The translations under genes and the position numbers were made by a program. A stretch of 64,000 bases of DNA. It comes from Dendrolimus kikuchii (Eukaryota > Arthropoda > Insecta > Lepidoptera > Lasiocampidae). The stretch covers positions 14,446,001 to 14,510,000 of the forward strand of contig CM034411.1 in NCBI GenBank assembly GCA_019925095.2. The letters are read 5' to 3'. Every line of letters starts with the position of its first letter. Within the stretch, counting starts at the first letter, position 1. The notes under the pieces are model-generated. The model saw only the letters and a list, made by a program, of their open reading frames with translations. It ran no database searches and was not told the origin of the DNA. Shown here piece after piece: positions 32,331-42,994 of the stretch.

Positions 32331-32338
32331 ACTTTTAA

Positions 32339-32737
32339 TCCATATATATAAAATCAATTGCTGTTCGTTAGTCTCGCTAATACTCGAGAATGGCTGGACT
32401 GATTTGGCTAATTTTGGTTTTGATTTATTTGCGGAAGTCTAGGGAAGGTTTAAAAGGTGAGTAAATATGAAAAAACAATTGGAATATAGTAAAAACCACA
32501 ATTTCGTTTTCCCTTAGAAATTATTCCGACCTGTCAAATATTCGATGTTCGTCCGGTCATTTAGAAATCAAATTCAAAAGTCGTTCGGAAATCAAATTAA
32601 ATTTAAAAGTGAAGTTTTTTTTTAATTGTTTTGGTTTTGAATGTCACACGTTTGATGTTCGTCCCGTGCGTCGTACAGAAATCAACGTTTTTTATTTATT
32701 AATTCTGAGGCGTTACGAAGTTTACAGGGTCAGCTAG
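32339..32737 (+). mobile_element. Helitron-like element
   Basis: A|TCCATATATATAAAATCAA start and cagggtcagCTAG|T end. Same family as 59122-59522 over its full 400 bp (attgctgttcgttagtctcg, gaaggtttaaaaggtgagta, aaatcaacgttttttattta). Non-autonomous. Confidence 0.8.
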
Positions 32738-33143
32738 TCATTTAATAAAGTAAATAATTTATGAAAAATATATATGGATATTCTCCATTGCCAAAGGAAA
32801 TAGTACAATATGCATCTCAAAGCTTTATGCGAAATAATTGCAATTGATTGTGGATTATTTGTTCATTTCTATACATCAATAATTTGAATTCATATAATTT
32901 TTTCCTTGAGTTTTGCTCAGTATTTATTGGATCACAGCTAAGAGTTTATAACACTACATCTTGTCCCTTCTCAATCAACTTTACTCTTTGAAAATCAGTC
33001 TTAGAAATTTATTTTGTACTTTATATTATTATTAAATATTTATAATATGAAATAATTATACTAGAAATGACACTCGATCAGTTAGACTTTAATGCTGATA
33101 AAGTTTGCAAATGTGTATGTATTCATGTTTTTTTTATGTATTA

Positions 33144-33345
33144 CTAGCGGCCCGGCGCGGCTTCGCCCGCGCTCTGTCCCGCTCCCGTGGTTTATAGCGT
33201 CATGTTATATAGCCTATGACACTCCCTGTTAAAGTAGCTTTCGAACAATAAAAGAATTTTTTAAATCGGTTTAGTAGATCCAGAGATTACCCCCTACAAC
33301 GTCACAAAGTCACAAACTTTACCTCTTTATAATATTAGGTATAGA
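33144..33345 (-). mobile_element. small Helitron-like element
   Basis: The minus-strand 3' end is the reverse of ctagcggcccggcgcggctt, and the 5' end is TCTATACCTAATATTATAAA. The flanks are T and A as expected. Same family as 36171-36372. Confidence 0.78.
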
Positions 33346-33599
33346 TTTTGTATTATTACATTTTGTTTTTTTTTCTTTCTTCTTTCTATATTTGTATACC
33401 AGAGTGCGCCACTACCACCTTGTCATTCTTTACAACTTTTTGATAATATATAAAAATACCACTAAGACTTCCAACCAGCGTTTTAGTATCTATAACATAT
33501 TAAGAGTTTGTCTTAAATGCAGGTCACATTGAATTAAATTATTATCAATATATTTGAAAGTTTTACTTAATTTTATTCCGGAAACTAACCCATGCTTTT

Positions 33600-33725
33600 T
33601 ATTGCCTGAAGCAGGCAAACAGGCAGACGGCCCGCCTGATAAAAAGTGGTGATCGTCCCCTATGGACGTTTGCAACACCAGGGATGTCGCTAATGCGTAG
33701 CCGACCTTTAACAAATTTTTATGTT
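33600..33725 (-). repeat. family B fragment
   Basis: attgcctgaagcaggcaaac, acggcccgcctgat and tttgcaacaccagggatg match 11074-11180. Confidence 0.6.
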
Positions 33726-33869
33726 TCGGGATGACAAGTATTTTATGCATACGAAGACTTACTTTCGCGTTTACAGTATTAGTATGGAAGTGTGGATTTT
33801 TTAGGCCAAATGAGTCCTATATGACATATAAAAAAGGTGTTAATAATATTTTTTAAATATAACATGTAC

Positions 33870-34325
33870 TGATGAATTGTGTCAGAAACAAAAAGGAAAG
33901 ACTAATAAAAGATTTCAGGCTAATCCTATGAATATTGGTACTATTCAAACAATTCTGTCTGAGCCCACATCAGAAATATCTCAACGGCTGGGTGGTTTAA
34001 CCCTTCAGCTCACTATTAGCACATATGTGTCCGCGATGAGAGTGCAGATCGCGTTTGTGCACGTGATCGTTAATTGTGTTGTTGTCTCACTCTGTTTATA
34101 TAGGAGTTGTATGATTTGTGTGAAATGGGTATATTTTCTTGGTATATTACGAGATAGTGACAGTGTTAGTCTTGTGGCTGTTTGGTATATCGAGAATTGT
34201 CTTAAGGGTTATTTGGAGTCCTGGAGTCCTTCATCAGTGACTGCCTTTGTTTTTCATATTTTATAATATAATGTATGTAGAGTAAGTTAGATTAGGGTAC
34301 GATGGGGTTGACATATCTGTGTAGA
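33870..34325 (+). mobile_element. LINE ORF C-terminus and 3' UTR, with nested MITE
   Basis: The frame PMNIGTIQTILSEPTSEISQ ending RLGGL, then (after the MITE) tggagtc ... ttcatcagtgactgcctttg and gtatgtagagtaagttagat. The minus-strand copy at 62330-63200 has the same order without the MITE. Confidence 0.7.
34000..34209. mobile_element. 210 bp MITE with TA target duplication
   Basis: Starts ACCCTTCAGC and ends AAGGGT, with TA on each side (33998-33999 and 34210-34211). The other LINE copy shows the empty site ggtggtttaattggag, confirming it is an insertion. The TIR is only 6 bp. Confidence 0.65.
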
Positions 34326-34414
34326 CAAAAACCCCCCAAAAACAGATTTAAAAAAAATTAACAGAATTCAAATCTGTACCAATAAATTAAATATGAGTTT
34401 TGATGATAGATATA

Positions 34415-34615
34415 CAGACGGCCACTGTGGTTGACCCCTTAGCTCATTGGTACAATAAGTTCATGGGTTCAATTCCCGGTAAGGTAAACTTGGTACAGAA
34501 ATTTTCCGTCATTTACTACGTTTACTATGTTATGGATATTTGGAATCGGGGCCAAAGTTGTTCGTTCTATATTACCCATAATACAAGCGTAACTTGGTTA
34601 GCTTATGGAAGTTAA
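34415..34615 (+). repeat. tRNA-derived SINE, family S1
   Basis: Box B-like gggttcaattcccggtaagg; the body tttccgtcatttactacgtt and aagcgtaacttggttagctt match 61364-61575. Box A-like ccccttagctcattgg. Confidence 0.7.
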
Positions 34616-34807
34616 AATTTAATTTTGTGTGACGATTGTTCAAATTCGATCAAAGCAACATAATAAAACACTGATTTGTGTCATTTCTAGTAATTTCCTT
34701 CAGATCTTTATATAATTTTATATATTTTATTTATATTCGGGACTCGATTATCCGGATTTTAGACGTACGGATTCGGAATTATCGAAAAATTTAAGAAAAT
34801 ATCTAAG

Positions 34808-35106
34808 TTTTTTTATTTTTTTTATTGCAGGAGTTCAGCAGACAGGCAGACGGCCCACTAGATGGAAAGCGGTTACCATCGCCTAGGTGCTACAAATGCG
34901 CTGCTGCTCTCTTAAAGGAGACTGGAACCTGGTCACTAATGCCGGAACACAACACAAGGTTGTTATGGCGGCATACTCTAGACCAGGGGTAGTCGCCGTC
35001 CAGTCGAGCAAATACTCTACCACCTAGCTGTGGGTTGTTTTGTCGCCTCTTACGACAGGCCGCCGGGCCGCAGGAAATTGTATTCTTTCTCCGTTCCTGC
35101 ATGGAT
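34808..35106 (-). repeat. family A SINE-like repeat
   Basis: tttattgcaggagttcagca to cctgcatggata. About 25 bp are missing between ccatcgccta and ggtgctacaa. Confidence 0.9.
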
Positions 35107-35185
35107 AAAAAGTACATTCGTACGTACAAAAATGTGCGTATTGTATGATTTTAGTTGGTTTTTTTTTTGTTATTTGAATAAACAC

Positions 35186-36037
35186 CAGGGGCGTAGCTAC
35201 CGCCGTATCAGGCGTATCAGTGATACGGGGCCCCCAGGCTACAGGGGCCCCGAAAGTGTGTAAGCGAATGTTCCCAAAATGTTATCCACAATATTTTATG
35301 GATAAATAACATTTTTGAGAATAACTGCTGGGCCAACAGGAATAGCTATCAGACTTGTCATTATTGTCTATAGAGGCAGGTAATTTAGAAAAACTGAAAT
35401 CGTCTTCAGCTATAGATGATTTGATAAATAAGCTTGCCGAGAAAAAGGCGAGAAGACTGTATCTTTGATTTGAATTGTTTGTCTAATTTAGCTCCTAGGA
35501 GAATTAAATAAAAGTAATAACTTACAATCAATATGTAATTATTATAATTCAATTCGAGCATTTTTTGTTTCTTTTATAAAAAAACTGTACCCTTCCTTTG
35601 GGCCCCCTAACACATCTTGATACAGGGCCCGTCTAAGGTTTACCGCTTCGGGGGGCCTTTAGCTATCAAGGGAGCAAAGGATTCATCACCCCCGCTGACG
35701 AAGTGAATGTGTTCAAATTCCCGGGGCACATTCAGGCACTTTTTGCGCTGGATCGGACTGGGCGTAACTACGTTCTAAGTCTCAGCCTTTCCTACATAAA
35801 AAGCGCGGGGCAAATGGGAGGAGGGTGGTTTTAGTGGGTAGTGGTCGTTGCCCGTGCAACTTCTCTGAGTCTCTACACAAGCTGGCTTGATTATTGTTCG
35901 GATTGCCCCTTATCAAAGGGGAAAGCCTTCATGATCAACTATGGTCTAATCCCTTGCAAAGGACCCAGTATTGTGCGTAAATAGCATTTCCCCCGCCTTA
36001 AAAAAAAAGGGCCCGTCTAAGGCAAGCTATGCCACTG
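35186..36037. mobile_element. hAT-like non-autonomous element
   Basis: TIR caggggcgtagctacc at the start and gcaagctatgccactg at the end, flanked by ataaacac (35178-35185) and gtaaacac (36038-36045), an 8 bp duplication with one change. The inside has ggggccccc-type motifs and gggcccgtctaagg twice (35625 and 36009), but no transposase. Confidence 0.72.
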
Positions 36038-36170
36038 GTAAACACATGTACACCGATGAGGTCATTTATCTTTCTGCAGTTAGTAATATTTACAAAAATC
36101 GTTTTCCTCGTATATTCAATAAGTCCGGATAAGCGAAAAACGACTGTATGTAGTACTAATTTTATAAGAA

Positions 36171-36372
36171 CTAGCGGCCCGGCGCGGTTTCATCCGCGAT
36201 TTGTCCCGCTCTCGTGGTATATAGCGTCATGTTATATATAGCCTATGACACTCCCTGTTAACGTAGCTTTCTAACAGTAAAATAATTTTTAAAATCGGTT
36301 TAGTAGATCCAGAGATTACCCCCTACAACGTCACAAACTTACAAACTTTACCTCTTTATAATATTTGTATAG
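36171..36372 (-). mobile_element. small Helitron-like element
   Basis: ctagcggcccggcgcggttt at the left, and tctttataatatttgtatag at the right. About 90% like 33144-33345. Confidence 0.72.
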
Positions 36373-36574
36373 CTTGTATATTTGAATTTCATAGAGTAAT
36401 TATTAAGGCGTGTGCTTACGAAAAATTTATAATGAAAATTTAAAGAAAAACAATTTTCTTATTGTAAAAACTTTAGATAGAAAGTACGCATCCAAATTCT
36501 CATGTATTTTCTATTCATAACACGGAAATGGCAGTCGTATTTAATGTACATAAATTTTCAAAGAAAAATTTAAA

Positions 36575-37075
36575 TCTATAATATTATAAAATTCTAAACA
36601 TGCCGTGTTTGTACATTGAAATTATTTTAAAAAATCAACTGGAATAGACTATACAAACGACGGAAAACACGATGCAATGTTTTTTAGATTTCTTGTCTGT
36701 TTGTTCGGGATTCATGTAAAAACTACTGGACCGATTTTCGATGCAGGTTTCGCTGGTCGACAGCAATGTCTTAGACTTAAATTCTGCGCTACTTTTTATC
36801 TCGCGGGGATTTTTCTGGGAATTATTTAAAATAGCCAGATTAAAAAAAACAAAATCCAATGTATTTTTTTTACTGATATTTATCCTGGGAATCCCGCGGG
36901 AATTTTGCCGGGACCGGTTGAAGTTGTTCGGGTGCATAAAAATTAGCTTATACCGACATAATTTCCATTAAAACTATAGCTTGCATTCTTTTTTAAAATG
37001 CTGCGATACTTTATGTCCCGGGTATCCCGCGGGAATTTCAAGTCAAGCGTGAACGAAGTCCCAGGCATATTCTAG
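36575..37075 (+). mobile_element. Helitron-like element
   Basis: A|TCTATAATATTATAAAATTC start and ggcatattCTAG|T end, with aaaactactggaccgatttt typical of these families. It contains three copies of a cgcggga(a/t)tt motif. Confidence 0.6.
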
Positions 37076-37206
37076 TAAGATTATAAAATCGCCATGTCAA
37101 TTCGTCCGTTCACTTTTATGTCACTTTTTTTTTCTAATAATCACTGTATGTATGTGATATTTGTCAGAAATATATAATTTATATACATATCGCTACAGAA
37201 TTATAA

Positions 37207-37492
37207 TCTATACATATAAAATTGTAGCGGTCGCAATTCTGTACAATGAAAAAAAAATGCTAAAAACCGAGTCAGGGGGATGTAAGAAGTAAAATAGAAG
37301 TAATTTAAATTTTTTAAATTTTTTTGTTACTCTGTTTGTCTGTCTGTATGTACCGGCTAATCTCCGAAACGACTGGACCGATTTATATCCTGATCAACAT
37401 ATAGGATACTTTTGATACTGAAAAATTAAAGAGTTCCCGTGGGATAGTTAAAAAAACCGCACCACGCGGACGAAGTCGTGGGCATCAGCTAG
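37207..37492 (+). mobile_element. Helitron-like element
   Basis: A|TCTATACATATAAAATTGTA start and ggcatcagCTAG|T end. Same family as the copy nested at 19699-20087. Hairpin ccacg...cgtgg just before the 3' end. Confidence 0.82.
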
Positions 37493-37504
37493 TCTGTAGA
37501 TAAA

Positions 37505-38160
37505 TCTATATATATAAAAATGAATCCCTATTTCCCTTGGTCACGCCATCACGCGTGAACGGCAGGACCGATTTCGCTAATTCTTTTTTTGTTGTGTTTG
37601 TTATTGTCAGGAGAAGGTTCTTATGTAAGAAAAAATTAAGAAAATTAGAAATTTTAAGAATACTTAACCACCATATAAAATTATTTCTAATCTAACCTTA
37701 GCGCTTTGGACAATATAAACTTTTTTATTGTAACCTTATGACGTTTGACATAGAATTGACAGAATGCGTGCTGCAAATATCGTCAAGAGGATGTAAAAAA
37801 ACTGAATATCGTTTAAAACAGATACTTCATTCGGAGTTATTTTATTGATAAAATATATGTAAAATAATTAATTTATTATTTCTTACAAAAAGGATGTAAG
37901 AACACGGATTTCTTAGTGCACATAACCGATTTTATGTGTTTGAGCGGGTCCCCGGATTACTTAATTGGAACCGGTATGTAGCGTTGAGATCGGGTTCTAG
38001 AATCCTCCTAATCTCCTAAACCGTTTTTGTTGTTTTTTTTATGTTTGAGTGGGTGTCCCAGAATGGTTTAGATTCACAATTAGGATCGGTAGGTGGCGCT
38101 GAGATCGGGTCCTAGATTTTTATTTTTTCAGAGCAGGACAACGTCTGCCGGGTCCTCTAG
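37505..38160 (+). mobile_element. Helitron-like element
   Basis: A|TCTATATATATAAAAATGAA start and gccgggtcctCTAG|T end. Only 12 bp separate it from the previous Helitron. Two internal repeats of gcgctgagatcgggt(t/c)ctag lie at about 37980 and 38096. Confidence 0.78.
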
Positions 38161-38425
38161 TATAATATAAATTTAGCTGAAGTTTAAAAAAAAATAGTTT
38201 ATTTTTTTATTAAACTTTGTAATATTATTCGAAATGGTTTTTTTTTCTATAATTTGTGTATGGACGTTTGCGTTTAAAATCTAGTAGATCTTATTAAATA
38301 TATAATGTATTGAGGTAACAATGAGGTAGATATTCGTAAAAGTTGATTGAGAATAGGACACTGCTGTAACATATTTATCGATTACAATAGAAATAAATAT
38401 AATTTAAAGCCCGGCCTTAAGACAC

Positions 38426-38461
38426 GGGGCGCTGCGAATAGCTGCGCACGCGCAGCGCCCC
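38426..38461. terminator. strong GC hairpin
   Basis: GGGGCGCTGCG (38426-38436) and its exact reverse complement CGCAGCGCCCC (38451-38461) around a 14 nt loop. Stable stem of 11 bp, on the 3' side of the zinc-finger gene. The role is not known; the label terminator is only a category of convenience. Confidence 0.5.
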
Positions 38462-38999
38462 AAACAATTACCCGTATTGATGATTACCGACACATTCCGC
38501 CGTCTGCCAATACATGACCAGTTTGTCTATGGTTTTTGTTAAACTTTATACAAAGAAAGTTATTTAAAGAAATTCTTACTTGGTAAATGTTTATGGTATG
38601 GTACTCAAGTGACAACTGACAGTTTTAAATGTCAGATATCCGTCAAATTTTATTTAAAGTTTTTCTTTGTTATTTCTATGTTTCGAAATGGGTGCTTGAA
38701 CTCATTTTAATTTTCTAGCATTTATCTAAAAAAATTTATGGGAATAATGGGTTATTATTTGTGAAACGGGTCATGGATTGGCACACCAGCGCGACGTGGC
38801 GGCACAACAAAAAGCGTCCGGCCGAGCCCTCACTGCCACGTACCTATTCAAGTTAATACTAAAATTACGTTTAATGTTGATCACTGCCCATTAGTACGTA
38901 TCTTTGTGCTTTAAGTCACTCGTAGACAACAACAATTAAAATGCTAACATGCGCCGGCGTCGTCCGGCAATGGTGTAACGCAGTCGCTATATTTTGTAC

Positions 39000-39005
39000 T
39001 TTATT
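39000..39005 (-). promoter_or_regulatory. candidate poly(A) signal of zinc-finger gene
   Basis: TTTATT on the + strand gives AATAAA on the - strand, about 665 bp after the stop codon at 39671. It is the first canonical hexamer I found downstream of the stop. Confidence 0.35.
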
Positions 39006-39670
39006 GTAACTCCAAAATATAATTTATACAATAACAGCTAATATAAAAACTAACGTTGAGGTAGAGCGGTTCGCGCTGTACTGTGTGGGTGATGCCGAGC
39101 GACGGTGTCGCCCCGCCGCGCGTTTGCCGCGCGTCCGTCGCGCGTGCGACGCGCGCGCCGCGCCGGCGTCGCCCGGGTGTCGCTGTCGCGCACCGAGGCC
39201 CGCTCAGTGATCAACATCGCACCGCTACCACGCTACGTGAGTGCGCACTCACCGACAATTTACTTTAAATAATAATATTACTCCTAAGGTGTATTTCTTC
39301 TCCCGATCGAAATCGAGGTCTCGCCGACGCGTCTCGGACCGACCCGACGGCACATCGAGGAGATAATAATAAATAATCGAATTTATAAGCGGCAACGTTT
39401 CATATATTTATCACCCGTTTTATATAATTCTCAATATATGAAGTTTAACTGCGACGAAAGGAGGTCGGGGCCGCCGCGCGGTGTGGCGCTCGGGCGGGCG
39501 GCACCGGACCGCTTCCCCTCTATAATTACGTCTCATAATATTTTTAGCAATCGCTTGAAGGCACACAGCGTTAAATGTAGTTAGTACAGTTCAGCGATCG
39601 CGTCGCGCGCTCGCGGCGGTGTAGTCGCGGGGCGGCGCGCGGTCGCGGCATTGTCGGCGGCGGCGGGCGG

Positions 39671-40061
39671 CTAGGCCGGCGTCAGCGTCAGCGTGACGGT
39701 CGCACGGCGGGTGGCGCGACGCCGCACCGGCAGGAACACCAGCGCCGGCACCAGGCTGAGCGCGCCGCCCGCCTCTTCGACCACGAACGGCTGCATAGTG
39801 AGCGGCGCGTGCGGCGCGCGTGGCACCGCCAACAGCGCCCCAGCGCCGCCATGCGCCGCGCGCAGGTGCGCCTCTAACGCCCCGAAACCGTCGGCACGGA
39901 ACTCACACCTCGAGCACGAGTACTGTGCGTCACCGTCCCCCTCGCCGCTTTCGCCCCCATCTCCAATGCTCTCTGTCCCCTCCGCTTCGCCACCCCGCTC
40001 CGATTCGCTCATGCTCTCCACAGAATCAGATTGCTGTTGTTGCTGGAGCTGTTGCTGCTGT

Positions 40062-40093
<32 letters not shown>

Positions 40094-41599
40094 CTGGGCA
40101 TGAGCGCGCTCGTGGGCAAACAGAAACGCGAGCACATCCGTCGTGAATGGGCAATATGAACACGCGTAGGGTTTGTCGCGGGTGAGCAGGTCTAGAGGCC
40201 GCGGAGGAGGCGGTGGAGGTCGCGCCGGAGGCGCGTGTTCGGCTAATAGATGGGCCCTAAGCGCTCGAGGTCCTCGAAATCGGCGCGCGCAGAGGGGGCA
40301 CGGTTCAGCTGGTGCGGTGGCCGCCGGGGCAGGTGGTGCAGGGATGCCGTGTGTATTGTGTTTGTGCACGCGCAGGAAGTACTTGCTACACAACTCCTTG
40401 TGGCAGATATCGCATGTGACGCCCCCTAACTGCGTTCCACTTTCTAGTGAGATCCCATGCATGCGCTGCATGTGAGTGCGCATAAAATATTTGTTACAGA
40501 GCTCCTTGTTACAAATTTCACAAAAACTGGAGCCCGACGAGGACGCGCGTCGTTCGTCCTGTGGCGGTGGCGATGATGACGGGGGTCTCATGCCTGGCTC
40601 CGTAGGTTCGTCCGCCAAGCGTTCGGCCGCTAACTCGTTCAATTGAGAAATCATAGTCTGTAGTTTCCGCAATTCTTCACTCGCAGATCCAGGTGAAGCG
40701 ATACCACGTTCCTCGACGATCAGGTTTAATGGACTCGTTTGACCGTCTCGGAGCGCTGCTTCTAATTCTTCTTCACATTCGCGTTTGACTTCCGCCATTT
40801 CATCAGGGTCGAACGGTGGTGGTAGGCTATGCGACCTGGGTGGAGTATCGGGCCGCTGAAGTGGTGGAGCTGGTGGCGTCGTTAGGGGCGTAGGGAGAGG
40901 AGTTCCTAACGGCGTACCAAGAGGCGTTCCGAGTTGGAGGTTAGGAGGCGTTACTGCCGAAGGCGAATGTTCTGCCACCGGGGATGGATGAGCCGGCACA
41001 CCATGTCTCCGCTCTCTGTGCGTCCTGAGAAAGTATTTATTGCAGTACTCTTTGCAACATATCTCACAAAACGCTTCGGGATTAACGACGCCTAGTCGTC
41101 TAAGTGCATCGGGTTGAAACCCAGATTCTCGAGCTCTTCTTGCTGAATCTGGGGAGAGTCGCCGTGGAGTACCTCCCGACTCTTCGTCGGAGGCTCGTCT
41201 TGGAGGTGAGGGATGGATCGGTGGTGGAGCGGCTGGTTGAGGTTCACCACCATCGTAGATGCCATGCTTATTCGCGCGGTGGGTCTTGAGGAAGTACTTG
41301 TTGCAAAACTCCTTGCAACACAAATCGCAGTACGCCTCGGGATTGAAGATGCGCGGTGGCTCGTGTCGGGGTAGAAGACGGAAGGCGGCGAGCGGATCGA
41401 ACGCGGGCAACGTGAGCTCCCCAAAGGCGAGTGCGCTCTTGTAGATGTCGGCCATTTTGGCGTGGAGGTCTAGGGGCGGGGGCGCTGGTAGTTGGGGAGG
41501 CGCTCGGCTGGGGGCCGCCTGCTTCCGTCGCTTGCGCCCTGGACTCCCACCGCCGCTCTCCAGGTCCACTTCGCGCTTTACCACCGGCGCCACAGACAT
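39671..41599 (-). CDS. C2H2 zinc-finger protein with polyglutamine run
   Basis: A 642-residue product from the ATG at 41599; the longer frame back to 41632 crosses a splice acceptor. Seven C2H2 fingers lie at about residues 91-112, 178-199, 360-381, 396-417, 434-455, 480-501 and 561-583. The first four are of one unusual type with extra cysteine and a KYF core (CDLCCKEFCNKYFLKTHRAN, CEICNKELCNKYFMRTHMQR) followed by (K/R/M/T)HGI. Residues 309-331 form a Leu-rich helix (SEELRKLQTMISQLNELAAE). A Gln run (about 502-523) and acidic, Pro-rich spacers with GTPLGTPLGTP repeats complete it. Probable nuclear DNA-binding regulator. The family looks conserved in insects, but I cannot name the gene. Upstream exons may add residues. 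Confidence 0.82.
40024..40098 (-). repeat. CAG/CAA trinucleotide run (polyglutamine)
   Basis: Mixed ctg/ttg triplets on the + strand encode about 22 Gln broken by one Leu. Likely length-polymorphic. Confidence 0.9.
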
Positions 41600-41611
41600 C
41601 GCGTCACCGCC

Positions 41612-41632
41612 GCATCTGGAATGAGCAAACAA
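41612..41632 (-). promoter_or_regulatory. splice acceptor before zinc-finger coding exon
   Basis: On the - strand, ttgtttgctcattccag ends at 41616, then the exon begins atgcggcggtga. That gives a 4-codon upstream ATG frame (ATG CGG CGG TGA) overlapping 12 nt before the main ATG at 41599. The exon is also open in the main frame from its first full codon, so coding could start in an earlier exon. Confidence 0.6.
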
Positions 41633-41639
41633 TTTTGTT

Positions 41640-41935
41640 AAGTATATTATTAATGCATCTCTCGGCTATGAGTAATAACATTACCAACGAAATAACACCA
41701 GTATTTTAGTATAGGGGTCGTGGATGTCGCGACGGTGGTTATATAGAAGAAGAAAACTTCAAATAAATATAAAATAACCCCAATATATTTATCTTAAAAT
41801 TACTAGATTTTTTTTTATAAATAGTAAGATCATATATAAGTTTTATAACAAACTATTCATAACTTGTGGTTTTTCACTAGAATTAAAAAGTTATATCAAA
41901 TAAAATTGAAAATAATTTTTTGAAGCTGAAGTTTT
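41640..41935. other. intron of zinc-finger gene, AT-rich
   Basis: Nothing recognised; no second exon found upstream on the - strand. Confidence 0.35.
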
Positions 41936-41940
41936 TTCTT

Positions 41941-42252
41941 GTTTTTTTATTGCAGGAGTTCAGCAGACAAGCACACGGCCCACTTGATGGAAAGCGGTTA
42001 CCATCGCCTATGGACATTTACAACACCAAAGGTGCTACAAATGCGCTGCTACTCTCTTAAAGGAGACTGGAACCTGGTCACTAATGCTGGAACACAACTC
42101 GAGGTTGTTATGACGACATACTTTAGACCAGGGGTGGTAGCCATCCAGTCGGGCAAACGCCCTACCACCTGGCTGTGGGTTGTTTTGACGCCTCTTACGA
42201 CAGGCCGCCCGGCCGCAGGAAATTGTATTCTTTCTCCGTTCCTGCACGGATA
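41941..42252 (-). repeat. family A SINE-like repeat, complete
   Basis: tttattgcaggagttcagca to cctgcacggata. Confidence 0.92.
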
Positions 42253-42327
42253 AAAGTAAAGTGAAGTACCCGAAGACTAAAACCACGCCTAGCGCGCATG
42301 TGATGTCACTATGATAATTTCCCATAA

Positions 42328-42990
42328 TAACTCATCGTAGCTTCATAGCACACGTAGCGTCCTTAGTGACCGAAGTTGAGGTCGGTCGCATTGTCACCTC
42401 TGCTGAAACCCGTAAACGACACAAATATGCGAACCTTAGAACGGGATACATATTTGAGCGATTTGAGGTGGAGTCTTTAGGTCTTGGGGGCCACAAACTG
42501 TGTTAAAATATAAAAAAGTCAACGTAATAGAAGACGGTTCGGGCATGTGGAAAGAATGCATGATGAAAGAATGACTAAACAGATATACAATGCAAAGGTG
42601 GATGGATGCAGAAGTCGTGGAAGGCCACGACACGCCTTCCATGATCAAATTGATCGTGTACTAGCGGAGGGTGATGTCAGGAGCCTTAAGAACAGACGAG
42701 TGTGCATGACAAGAGTTATGAATGTCAAAGAAGCAAGTGACGTGTGTAAGAATAAGCCTAAATGGCGCTCTGTTGTTCGTGCCTACCCCGCAATGGAACT
42801 GGCGTGAAGTTATGTATGTATGTATGTATGTAATAGAAGACGGGAAGGCTGGAGCTTATCTCGCTCAACGATTAACCTTTGTATCCAGCGAAGTAATGCT
42901 GCTTGCCCTCTAGGTACTCGCCCGGTGGTAGTGTTCTGGAGGCGCTGGACGAGTTTCAGTGCAGGTTTTGTGAACGTGCGTGCTTGTACT
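42328..42990 (+). pseudogene. LINE ORF2 C-terminal remnant interrupted by an RTE copy
   Basis: EVEVGRIVTSAETRKRHKYA and IFERFEVESLGLGGHKLC lie before the RTE insertion; IEDGKAGAYLAQRLTF and GTRPGGSVLEALDEF after it. This is the order seen at the C-terminus of many LINE ORF2 proteins (KYxxL...FxVETLGxWG...RAGSxLAQRxSxAIQRGNAA). Frameshifts present. A related minus-strand remnant is at 44545-44860. Confidence 0.55.
42538..42829 (+). mobile_element. RTE-type LINE with 14 bp target duplication
   Basis: GHVERMHDERMTKQIYNAKV to KWRSVVRAYPAMELA, then a (TATG)n tail. gtaatagaagacgg occurs directly before (42524-42537) and after (42830-42843). Confidence 0.88.
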
Positions 42991-42994
42991 TAGA

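Noticed and set aside
33877..34266. 129-codon host membrane protein candidate
   Set aside because: The frame fuses a LINE C-terminus with a MITE (34000-34209) and LINE 3' UTR; the hydrophobic part is MITE sequence.
34808..35106. Possible inverted-repeat MITE
   Set aside because: No terminal inverted repeats; it is a family A copy with an A tail.
39693..40146. Two + strand frames rich in Cys or Ala in the GC-rich locus
   Set aside because: They are antisense shadows of the zinc-finger exon; the Cys and Ala runs come from the CAG repeat.
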